Source: an uncultured Bacilli bacterium (GTDB taxonomy: Bacteria; Bacillota_I; Bacilli_A; RF39; UBA660). Taken from it: a DNA stretch of 7,554 bases. The notes beneath the pieces are model-generated. The model ran no database searches and was not told the DNA's origin. It was given only the letters and a program-made list of their open reading frames with translations. Position numbers and translations under genes: made by a program. The DNA is taken from assembly GCA_947631885.1 (NCBI GenBank), contig CANRMZ010000057.1, positions 1-7,554 on the forward strand, given 5' to 3'. Shown piece by piece: positions 1 through 4,944 of this stretch. Each line of letters starts with the position of its first letter. Within the stretch, counting starts at the first letter, position 1.

Positions 1-306
1 GGACTTGTACTTAGTAGGATCAACAGTCAAATTAATTGTTACTGTTTGAGTATTATCTATATATTTGCTTTCATCATTTGCGGCATTTACTAAAGATAAA
101 TTATCAGCATCAATATTTAGGGAAAAATTAGTTTCTCCTGTTATATCTAATATATTTCCTGGATTTAGTACTTCACCATTTATTAAAGTGTCATTATTAA
201 CAATATTTGCTTTATAGCCCATATAGCCATAGGAAAAGATACCGGCAAGGCCTAATAAAAAAAGAGCCGAAAACATTAAACTATAATTTAAACTTTTTGT
301 ATTCAT
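1..306 (-). CDS. Exported beta-rich protein, paralog of the 219-residue neighbour (partial, C-terminus beyond window)
   Basis: The frame is open from ATG at 306 to the window edge, giving 102 residues with no stop, so the C-terminal half is missing. It starts MNTKSLNYSL and has a hydrophobic segment at about residues 8-24 followed by FSYGYMGYKANIVNN. Hand alignment to the protein encoded at 1042-1701 gives about two thirds identity over 99 residues with one 2-residue gap near the start. The spacing of hydrophobic strands in the beta-rich part (NFSLNI, LSLV, VTINLTV) is kept. A Shine-Dalgarno AAGGAT lies at 314-319 and an extended -10 promoter at 338-346. Likely location: anchored in or exported across the membrane, N-terminus inside. 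Function is not recognised. The clear paralogy and own promoter make the gene real; the family name is open. Confidence 0.85.
   Translation of the reverse strand, partial: MNTKSLNYSLMFSALFLLGLAGIFSYGYMGYKANIVNNDTLINGEVLNPGNILDITGETNFSLNIDADNLSLVNAANDESKYIDNTQTVTINLTVDPTKYKS
191..225. repeat. 35-bp perfect repeat inside paralogous genes, copy A
   Basis: A 35-bp stretch identical to 1580-1614. It encodes the post-membrane motif YMGYKANIVNN in both paralogs. Identity at the DNA level, including synonymous positions, points to recent duplication or gene conversion. Confidence 0.85.
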
Positions 307-337
307 AAATAACATCCTTATCTTACATACTAAAATA

Positions 338-346
338 AGTATAACA
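338..346 (-). promoter_or_regulatory. Extended -10 promoter of the partial paralog
   Basis: On the minus strand the sequence is TGTTATACT, an extended -10 (TGnTATAAT type) with one mismatch in the hexamer. No good -35 is visible; the -35 region falls within the upstream terminator hairpin. The predicted start is near 331, about 25 nt before the ATG at 306, with the Shine-Dalgarno AAGGAT between. An almost identical copy lies at 1725-1733. Confidence 0.6.
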
Positions 347-347
347 T

Positions 348-374
348 AAAAAAAGTGACTTTACATCACTTTTT
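348..374 (-). terminator. Rho-independent terminator after the 209-residue exported protein gene
   Basis: On the minus strand a 9-bp stem AAAAAGTGA / TCACTTTTT (366-374 with 350-358) closes a 7-nt loop and runs into seven T (354 down to 348). It sits 20 bp after the stop codon at 394. The T run directly abuts the next gene's extended -10. The same hairpin recurs at 1735-1760. Confidence 0.8.
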
Positions 375-393
375 GTTTTGATATCGATAAAAA

Positions 394-1023
394 TTAAGAA
401 ACGTCATCAAGAACAACTATAGCTTTAAAAGACTGATCCATTACTTCGTTTCCCGCCGCAGAGCTAATCCACATATATAAATCATAAGTTTTAGTTGCTT
501 TACTAGTAAGGGTTACTTTTTCTATATTGTAAGTAGTTTTTGCATCCAATTTAACTTTTTCTTTTAAATATTTTTTCATGTCTTCAGACAGATTCTTAAC
601 ATCGCCTGCTTTAAAACTTTTTATTTTATCTGACGTTATTGCAGCGCCACTATCAACTAAAGCATATTTAAGTTTCGTTATATCAAGGACAGACCCATCC
701 AATGGAGCAATACCGATATTTAAGGATCTACTTTCTGTACAATCACTAGATACAGTAAAGGTATATTTAAATTTATTTCTAGTAGTTATACTACTATTTA
801 TAAATTGTTCATCTGTTATAGGAACTGCATAGTTTTTCTCTAATGAAAAGGTCGTACTATTCGAAATAGTTAGTCCAATACACGAAGGAGTAGATGTTGC
901 TGTTGGCATTTCAACTTTTTCATTTGATGATATTACATAATATCCATACGAAACAGAAATAAACATGCATATAATTAATAAAACCAAAATAATTAATAAA
1001 ATTATAGCTTTTTTCTTACCCAT
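394..1023 (-). CDS. Exported or membrane-anchored beta-rich protein, 209 residues, unknown function
   Basis: I do not recognise a named family. The protein starts MGKKK, has one strong hydrophobic helix at about residues 6-25, then the motif SYGYY at 25-29, and an extracellular part rich in Thr and Ser with predicted strands. Outside the helix there are just two cysteines (C48 and C95), able to form one disulfide. The C-terminal part (DLYMWI ... DQSFKAIVVLD, about 181-206) resembles the final strands of its two upstream neighbours (FSGNLVLSI and PSGKIIIE). No LPXTG motif or lipobox is present. The start is supported by the Shine-Dalgarno AAAGGAA at 1031-1037, 7 nt before the ATG. It lies only 18 bp after the 219-residue gene with no promoter or terminator between, so the two are likely co-transcribed. 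A terminator follows at 348-374. The signal region suggests a SipW/TasA-like secreted protein, by inference only. Confidence 0.85.
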   Translation of the reverse strand: MGKKKAIILLIILVLLIICMFISVSYGYYVISSNEKVEMPTATSTPSCIGLTISNSTTFSLEKNYAVPITDEQFINSSITTRNKFKYTFTVSSDCTESRSLNIGIAPLDGSVLDITKLKYALVDSGAAITSDKIKSFKAGDVKNLSEDMKKYLKEKVKLDAKTTYNIEKVTLTSKATKTYDLYMWISSAAGNEVMDQSFKAIVVLDDVS

Positions 1024-1041
1024 AATCTATTTCCTTTCATT

Positions 1042-1701
1042 TTATGAATTCTTTGTGGCATAGCAATTTTTACCTTCGATTATTATCTTACCCGAAGGCT
1101 TTTGGCCAATTACACTTGATTGGTCAATATCTAAATTATAAAAGCGATAACTAAATTGCCAATTTTGAATTGCTGTTCCAGTAGTAGGATTTGTCGTTAT
1201 TTTTCCCTCATATAATTGTTCTTTATTATTTGGTTTCTTTCCTGCGATTGAAATAGGGCCAAAATTTGCACTCGGATTGCAATCCCTGCAATTACCAGAA
1301 AAGCCTAATTCAGTTAAATTTCCTACTTCTGAAGAGGCAGTATATTCGGTAGTAGGCTCATAATAAAATACATAATCGCATGTAACGGCAGATGTATATT
1401 TCTTAGAATCAACAGATAAATTAATTGTTATATTCTTAGTATCATCTATATAATCAGTTAAACTATTAGACGCACTAACTAAAGATAGTTCATCTAAAGT
1501 TATATTAAGAGCAAAGTTATTATCTCCTGATATATTTAAAATATTTTCGGGTTTCAATACTTCTCCACTTATCGTGGTATCATTATTAACAATATTTGCT
1601 TTATAGCCCATATAACCATAAGAAAAGATGGCAGAAAGTCCTACCAAGAAAATGGTTGTAAATAATAAACTATAATTTAGGCTTTTATTATTTATATTCA
1701 T
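1042..1701 (-). CDS. Exported or membrane-anchored beta-rich protein, 219 residues, unknown function
   Basis: The protein has an N-terminal hydrophobic helix at about residues 9-27, the motif FSYGYMGYKANIVNN directly after it, and a beta-rich ectodomain with four cysteines (C108, C138, C141, C213), two of them in a CRDC motif. Near the C-terminus, SYRFYNLDIDQ (184-194) followed by PSGKIIIE (202-209) matches the NLDHDQ ... FSGNLVLSI end of the 328-residue protein upstream. It is a close paralog of the partial protein at 1-306. The start ATG at 1701 has AAGGTAA just upstream and an extended -10 at 1725-1733. The 209-residue gene follows after 18 bp, so the pair forms a short operon. The N-terminal motif recalls TasA/camelysin proteins processed by SipW, but no SipW is visible here. 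Function unknown; the reading frame and export signal are solid. Confidence 0.88.
   Translation of the reverse strand: MNINNKSLNYSLLFTTIFLVGLSAIFSYGYMGYKANIVNNDTTISGEVLKPENILNISGDNNFALNITLDELSLVSASNSLTDYIDDTKNITINLSVDSKKYTSAVTCDYVFYYEPTTEYTASSEVGNLTELGFSGNCRDCNPSANFGPISIAGKKPNNKEQLYEGKITTNPTTGTAIQNWQFSYRFYNLDIDQSSVIGQKPSGKIIIEGKNCYATKNS
1580..1614. repeat. 35-bp perfect repeat inside paralogous genes, copy B
   Basis: Identical to 191-225; encodes YMGYKANIVNN of the 219-residue protein. The flanking coding sequence has diverged more, so this block is either under strong constraint or has been homogenised. Confidence 0.85.
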
Positions 1702-1724
1702 ATCTTTACCTTACTCTATTAGAT

Positions 1725-1733
1725 AGTATAACA
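1725..1733 (-). promoter_or_regulatory. Extended -10 promoter of the 219/209-residue operon
   Basis: The minus strand reads TGTTATACT, identical to the copy at 338-346. The predicted start is near 1718, giving a leader of about 17 nt that contains the Shine-Dalgarno AAGGTAA. No convincing -35 is visible, which is usual for TGn-type promoters. Confidence 0.6.
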
Positions 1734-1734
1734 T

Positions 1735-1760
1735 AAAAAAGTGACTTTACATCACTTTTT
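1735..1760 (-). terminator. Rho-independent terminator after the 328-residue exported protein gene
   Basis: Minus-strand stem AAAAAGTGA / TCACTTTTT with a 7-nt loop, followed by six T. It begins 17 bp after the stop codon at 1778 and abuts the next extended -10. Confidence 0.8.
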
Positions 1761-1777
1761 GACTTAGTTTACTATTA

Positions 1778-2764
1778 TTATTGTTCAGGTTTGACATCTT
1801 CGTCAACAATGGATAACACTAAATTACCACTAAATAACTTACTTTTATTAATTACTTGATCATGATCTAAATTTATCATTCTTATTGTAGCTAAATAATA
1901 ATCCGAAGCATCAGCTTCTTTCGATGAAGTTATTTCTTTGCTTTTTATAATCTCATATTTATTATTCTTATCAGCTCTTGCCTCAGTAATGTCTACTCTT
2001 TTACTAAATCTATAGCACTTTCCTGCTTTAAATACATTGGCAACCCATGTGCCATCAATGCATTCATTTTCACTAGTATTCTCAATACTGCCTGATGCTT
2101 TCAAGCATACCCCTTTATTATCTTGTCCTATGCAAGAAGCCTCAGTATTATCCTTAGTAAGGCTATACAAGTCTAAAACAAGTTCAGGAATAGCCTCTTT
2201 AGCCCAAATAGCATTTTCATAGCGATCGCAAACAATTTCATTGTTATTCATTTTATCAAGGTTAATCGCAGTAGAGGCATCTTTTTGATAGCAAGAGTAC
2301 TCTTCTTCTGAAGCACTTCTGGCCCAAAGATTTCCACCACTTACACATTCTTCCATAGTCTGTGCATTAACTTTACCAGCCTCAGCACTTACATAGTAGC
2401 AACTTCCTGAAGTATACTCAAAATCATTATTTATAACATTTAAATACATACTGTATTTATGAGTAATATTTTCTTTTCCTGAGGCTAAAGAAACACTAGC
2501 AACCGTACTATCAGTTTGATCGCCCGTATTAATTCCAAAATTATCATATGTAACATTTAACGATAAAATATCCCCCGCATCCAAAAGGAACATATCACTA
2601 CCACCCTCGGTCTTACCACCTATATTAGCTGTTGCTTCATTTTCAACGACATCAGATAGATATGCAAATGTAGCGCCAACTACCACAATGACCATAGTAG
2701 CAATTGCTATAACAATCAGCAAGATAACATTGTTGTTTTTCTCTTCATTATTACTTCTATCCAT
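1778..2764 (-). CDS. Exported protein with TasA/SipW-like N-terminus and Cys/Trp-repeat insert, 328 residues
   Basis: The protein starts MDRSNNEEKNN and has a hydrophobic helix at about 13-31, then GATFAYLSD (30-38). That pattern is typical of signal regions in SipW-dependent TasA/camelysin-type proteins. Residues 65-110 and 285-322 look like the beta-sandwich framework shared with the two downstream proteins, including NLDHDQ (298-303) and FSGNLVLSI (311-319). Between them is an insert of about 130 residues with all eight cysteines (122, 140, 158, 179, 211, 220, 235, 250). It contains repeated C-x5/6-W units: ECVSGGNLWA, VCDRYENAIWA and ECIDGTWVA, with two units ending in CY. Several disulfides are plausible. 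The start is supported by AAGGAGGATA at 2771-2780 and a good promoter at 2803-2831. It is first in the cluster and is followed by its own terminator. The protein probably acts outside the cell as a fibre subunit or surface protein; this is inference. Confidence 0.88.
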   Translation of the reverse strand: MDRSNNEEKNNNVILLIVIAIATMVIVVVGATFAYLSDVVENEATANIGGKTEGGSDMFLLDAGDILSLNVTYDNFGINTGDQTDSTVASVSLASGKENITHKYSMYLNVINNDFEYTSGSCYYVSAEAGKVNAQTMEECVSGGNLWARSASEEEYSCYQKDASTAINLDKMNNNEIVCDRYENAIWAKEAIPELVLDLYSLTKDNTEASCIGQDNKGVCLKASGSIENTSENECIDGTWVANVFKAGKCYRFSKRVDITEARADKNNKYEIIKSKEITSSKEADASDYYLATIRMINLDHDQVINKSKLFSGNLVLSIVDEDVKPEQ

Positions 2765-2770
2765 TGGGTA

Positions 2771-2780
2771 TATCCTCCTT
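2771..2780 (-). promoter_or_regulatory. Strong Shine-Dalgarno of the 328-residue gene
   Basis: AAGGAGGATA on the minus strand has its AGGAGG core 9 nt before the ATG at 2764. It is the strongest ribosome binding site in the exported-protein cluster, suggesting the first gene is the most heavily translated. Confidence 0.75.
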
Positions 2781-2802
2781 ATCGTTACTATTATCTATAA
2801 AA

Positions 2803-2831
2803 ATGATATAATTTTTTAAAGTTTTAGTCAA
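2803..2831 (-). promoter_or_regulatory. Sigma-A type promoter of the exported-protein cluster
   Basis: On the minus strand TTGACT (2826-2831) and TATCAT (2803-2808) are separated by exactly 17 nt of AT-rich DNA. The predicted start is near 2796, giving a leader of about 32 nt that contains the strong Shine-Dalgarno site. It faces away from the plus-strand DUF192 gene, so the 142-bp gap holds two divergent promoters. Confidence 0.7.
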
Positions 2832-2879
2832 TATGTATTAAATAGATTGATGTTAATTATGTAAGTAGCTATTTTATAG

Positions 2880-2901
2880 TATAATGTACTTAATAAGGAT
2901 G
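2880..2901 (+). promoter_or_regulatory. -10 element and ribosome binding site of the DUF192 gene
   Basis: A perfect TATAAT lies at 2880-2885 and AAGGATG at 2895-2901, 5 nt before the ATG at 2907. No good -35 at 17 nt is visible. The leader would be only about 15 nt. Confidence 0.5.
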
Positions 2902-2906
2902 TTATT

Positions 2907-3227
2907 ATGAAGCTAGTTATAGATAAAAAAGAATTAAATATTATTTATGCTGATAGTTTTAAGAAAAAACTACTAGGTTTAATGGGTCAAAAAAATATAT
3001 CTCATGGGATTTTTTTTCCTAAAATAAATAGTATTCATACATTCTTTATGAAAGAAAGCATTGATGTTATAGCTCTTAATAGCGATAATATCATTGTTGC
3101 TATAAAGGCAAATATGAAAAAAAACAGAATTTATATTGCGCCAAAAAAAACTAGCATCTTAGAGCTTCCTCTTAATGCTAGTAAAAATTTAAAAATCGGA
3201 CAAAAATTAACCTTTATAAGTAAATAG
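2907..3227 (+). CDS. DUF192 family protein, 106 residues
   Basis: The sequence matches the DUF192 pattern: FKKKLLGLMGQ (18-28), GIFF (34-37), HTFFMKESIDVIALN (44-58; usual form fWMkn..plDvlfld), and ILELP (84-88) near the end, closing with IGQKLTF. The usual Trp of the fWM motif is Phe here. Many DUF192 proteins carry a signal peptide; this one has none and looks cytoplasmic. The biochemical role of the family is not established. It is the only plus-strand gene of the window. Its 3' end overlaps the end of obg by 21 bp, and codons around ILELP double as the obg terminator. It contains three 8-bp homopolymer runs (T at 3010-3017, A at 3117-3124 and A at 3143-3150). Confidence 0.85.
   Translation: MKLVIDKKELNIIYADSFKKKLLGLMGQKNISHGIFFPKINSIHTFFMKESIDVIALNSDNIIVAIKANMKKNRIYIAPKKTSILELPLNASKNLKIGQKLTFISK
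3143..3182 (-). terminator. Terminator of obg embedded in the DUF192 coding sequence
   Basis: On the minus strand an 8-bp perfect stem ACTAGCAT (3182-3175) / ATGCTAGT (3157-3150) encloses a further GAG/CTC stem with a GAAG tetraloop. It is followed at once by eight T (the complement of the A run 3143-3150). It begins 25 bp after the obg stop codon. On the plus strand the hairpin is followed by AAAAA, so it should terminate only the obg transcript. It lies wholly within codons of the convergent DUF192 gene. Confidence 0.8.
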
Positions 3228-4469
3228 ATAATCATTTATTGCTACATCATCACCAGGTTCAGCACCTAAGGCAGCAAGTTCGTCTTCCACGCCCATGGCT
3301 TTTAGAATGCGGCCAAAACGAAGGACCCCCTCTTCTTCTTCAAATTTCGTCATATTAAATAAACGCTCTATTTTCTCGCCTCTTATTACCCAAACATTAT
3401 CTTCTCTAGTAATGGTATATGGCTTTTCTTCTTTGAACTTAATATATACACTATCTTCGATTTCATCATCACTATACAAAGCTTCATTATTTTCAGCTTG
3501 AGCAGTATATAGTGCCTTAAGTAATGTATCAATACCAGCGCCAACAATTGAGCTTATCTCATATATTTCTTTATCAGGATAAGCTTTCTTAAATTTAGCT
3601 AAATTTTCTTTAGCACTTGGCATATCCATTTTCGAAGCAGCAATTATTTCTTTTTTATTAGCTAATTTTTTTGAATATTTACATATTTCATTGCGAACAA
3701 CTTCGTAATCTTTAATAGCCGTTTCACTTGACATATCTACCATATGAAGTAAAACATGACAACGCATAGCATGTTTTAAAAATTGAAAGCCAAGTCCAAC
3801 CCCTTCACTAGCACCTTCGATAAGGCCAGGAAGATCGGCTACAACAAAGGATGAGCCATCAATTAGTTTGACTACCCCAAGATTAGGAGATAAAGTTGTA
3901 AAATGATAAGCCGCGATTTTAGGTTTAGCACTGCTTATTACTGATAGGAAAGTACTTTTACCCACACTCGGAAGACCAACAATACCGACATCGGCAAGCA
4001 TCTTAAGTTCACATCTTAAATATCTAATCTCACCAGCTTCCCCTTTTTCAGAAAACTTAGGAGCAGGATTATCATGAGTAGCAAAGGCTTTATTGCCTCG
4101 GCCCCCGCGGCCACCTTTAGCAACAACAACTTTATCATCCTCATTTATAATGTCTTTGATTACTAAATTAGTATCATCATCATAGATTGTTGTTCCTAAA
4201 GGAACTTTAATAATAATATCTTCACTATTTTTGCCATATTTGTTTTGACCTTTACCATTTTCTCCTTTATGGCCTTTGATTATTTTGTTATAACGTAAAT
4301 CTATTAGGGTTTTTAGGGACTTATCAGCCATAAAGATGACATTAGAGCCACGACCGCCGTTTCCCCCATCTGGTCCACCCATAGGGACAAATTTTTCTCG
4401 TCTAAAAGAGGTACAACCCATACCTCCATCACCAGCGATAACCTTTAATTTAACTTCATCAACAAACAT
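3207..4469 (-). CDS. obgE: GTPase Obg (CgtA)
   Basis: Obg is an essential GTPase that binds the 50S subunit, assists its late assembly and responds to (p)ppGpp. Domains in the 420-residue form: a glycine-rich Obg fold at 1-155 (DGGMGCTSFRREK, GGPDGGNGGRGSNV, KGGRGGRGNKAF); the G domain with P-loop GLPSVGKS (165-172), switch Thr in FTTLSPNLG (190-198), DLPGLIEGA (212-220), SKMD (279-282) instead of the usual NKMD, and an ISS-type G5 (305-307); and an OCT domain at about 337-420 ending in GDDVAINDYLFTY. I start at ATG 4469 because the family begins MFVDxV and GGTGAT (4474-4479) is spaced for it. A GTG at 4478 in frame would add MID but has no Shine-Dalgarno. It follows the SAF gene, has its own weak promoter, and ends in a terminator inside DUF192. 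Confidence 0.97.
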   Translation of the reverse strand: MFVDEVKLKVIAGDGGMGCTSFRREKFVPMGGPDGGNGGRGSNVIFMADKSLKTLIDLRYNKIIKGHKGENGKGQNKYGKNSEDIIIKVPLGTTIYDDDTNLVIKDIINEDDKVVVAKGGRGGRGNKAFATHDNPAPKFSEKGEAGEIRYLRCELKMLADVGIVGLPSVGKSTFLSVISSAKPKIAAYHFTTLSPNLGVVKLIDGSSFVVADLPGLIEGASEGVGLGFQFLKHAMRCHVLLHMVDMSSETAIKDYEVVRNEICKYSKKLANKKEIIAASKMDMPSAKENLAKFKKAYPDKEIYEISSIVGAGIDTLLKALYTAQAENNEALYSDDEIEDSVYIKFKEEKPYTITREDNVWVIRGEKIERLFNMTKFEEEEGVLRFGRILKAMGVEDELAALGAEPGDDVAINDYLFTYKG

Positions 4470-4473
4470 GTCA

Positions 4474-4494
4474 ATCACCGCATTTAATATATCA
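4474..4494 (-). promoter_or_regulatory. Extended -10 and GGTGAT ribosome binding site of obg
   Basis: On the minus strand TGATATATT (4486-4494) is an extended -10, and GGTGAT (4474-4479) is a Shine-Dalgarno site complementary to AUCACC of the 16S rRNA 3' tail, 4 nt before ATG 4469. TATGAT (4491-4496) is an alternative -10. Either choice gives a leader of only about 10-15 nt. No -35 is clear. Confidence 0.45.
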
Positions 4495-4507
4495 TAAAAT
4501 ATAAAAG

Positions 4508-4532
4508 AAAAAAAGAAGCTATCTTGCTTCTT
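4508..4532 (-). terminator. Terminator of the SAF-domain gene
   Basis: The minus-strand stem AAGAAGC / GCTTCTT (4526-4532 with 4513-4519) has a 6-nt loop and is followed by seven T. The stem overlaps the stop codon of the gene (4531-4533), an unusually tight arrangement. It separates the SAF gene from obg. Confidence 0.8.
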
Positions 4533-4887
4533 ACTCTTCTACTTGTGAAGTAAAAAATATTCCACCTTCAGGTATTGTAATTTCCTTCTTAACTTTTTTA
4601 CCAATTAAATCATTAACATCATCAATTACATCAACATCTTCGCTTGCCAAGTACTCACTATTTACTTCAACAAAACCAATAACATCCTCCGTAATTGTAG
4701 TGCCTCCCGAAAGTGTCTTTTTAGCGTAAGGAATTTTCACAAGTTCATCTACTTTATTATCTACGGTTTTATTACAATCACAAACGTGCTTTGGTTCCCA
4801 TTTAATAAGTAAAACACCCATAGCTATCGATAATACAACAATAATGGTTACTAATATGGATATTGTAATTATATTTTTCTTATTCAT
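4531..4887 (-). CDS. Membrane-anchored SAF-domain protein (CpaB-like), 118 residues
   Basis: The protein has an N-terminal transmembrane helix at about 7-28 and then a CDC pair (C36, C38). A SAF-type domain follows at about 51-115: IPYAKKTLSGGTTITEDVI, a spacer, and LIGKKVKKEITIPEGGIFF. The pattern 'vxyAxxxlxxGtxIxxedv ... liGkxvkkxIxxGxxl' is that of the SAF domain in CpaB/RcpC pilus-assembly proteins, FlgA and antifreeze-type proteins. Family CpaB proteins are longer (250 or more residues), so this is a minimal version. The domain should lie outside the membrane. The start is supported by GGTGAT at 4893-4898. It occupies the rpmA-obg position that spo0B holds in Bacillus but shows no similarity to a phosphotransferase. 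It has its own promoter and terminator. Role unknown; a link to the exported-protein cluster is speculation. Confidence 0.8.
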   Translation of the reverse strand: MNKKNIITISILVTIIVVLSIAMGVLLIKWEPKHVCDCNKTVDNKVDELVKIPYAKKTLSGGTTITEDVIGFVEVNSEYLASEDVDVIDDVNDLIGKKVKKEITIPEGGIFFTSQVEE

Positions 4888-4892
4888 TTACT

Positions 4893-4913
4893 ATCACCAA
4901 TTTCATTATAACA
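4893..4913 (-). promoter_or_regulatory. Extended -10 promoter and GGTGAT site of the SAF gene
   Basis: On the minus strand TGTTATAAT (4905-4913) is a perfect extended -10, abutting the T run of the rpmA terminator. GGTGAT (4893-4898) lies 5 nt before the ATG at 4887. The start predicted near 4898 puts the Shine-Dalgarno at the very 5' end of an 11-nt leader. Confidence 0.6.
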
Positions 4914-4939
4914 TAAAAAAAGTAAGCTGCATAGCCTAC
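4914..4939 (-). terminator. Terminator of the rplU-prp-rpmA operon
   Basis: The minus-strand stem GTAGGCT / AGCTTAC (4933-4939 with 4922-4928), with one G-U pair and a 4-nt loop, is followed by seven T (4921-4915). It begins 5 bp after the rpmA stop codon. Confidence 0.8.
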
Positions 4940-4944
4940 ATTAA

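Larger units (their letters stand above)
338..375. repeat. Duplicated terminator-promoter cassette, copy A
   Basis: These 38 bp match 1725-1761 exactly except for one extra A in the A run. The cassette carries the minus-strand terminator hairpin and, immediately beyond, the extended -10 of the next gene. Together with the paralogous coding starts on its downstream side (306 and 1701), it marks one end of a duplicated DNA unit. Confidence 0.85.
1725..1761. repeat. Duplicated terminator-promoter cassette, copy B
   Basis: These 37 bp equal 338-375 apart from one A missing in the A run. Both copies separate an upstream exported-protein gene from a downstream paralog whose product has the FSYGYMGY motif. 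Confidence 0.85.

Noticed and set aside
338..375. The repeated 37-38 bp cassette as a mobile element end or CRISPR repeat
   Set aside because: Only two copies exist, spaced more than 1.3 kb apart, and each is fully explained as terminator plus promoter; no transposase or spacers.
578..832. Plus-strand open frame opposite the 209-residue gene
   Set aside because: It lies entirely within a gene with an export signal and Shine-Dalgarno site on the other strand; the translation shows no motif and no ribosome binding site was seen.
2037..2222. Plus-strand open frame opposite the 328-residue gene
   Set aside because: Antisense to the Cys-rich region of a well-supported gene; low-complexity translation without recognisable features.
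3295..3501. Plus-strand open frame opposite the end of obg
   Set aside because: Antisense to the conserved OCT domain of Obg; no start signal or family resemblance.
4470..4478. GTG start at 4478 for Obg (three extra residues)
   Set aside because: The family begins MFVDxV, which matches ATG 4469; GGTGAT is correctly spaced for 4469 and overlaps the GTG codon itself.
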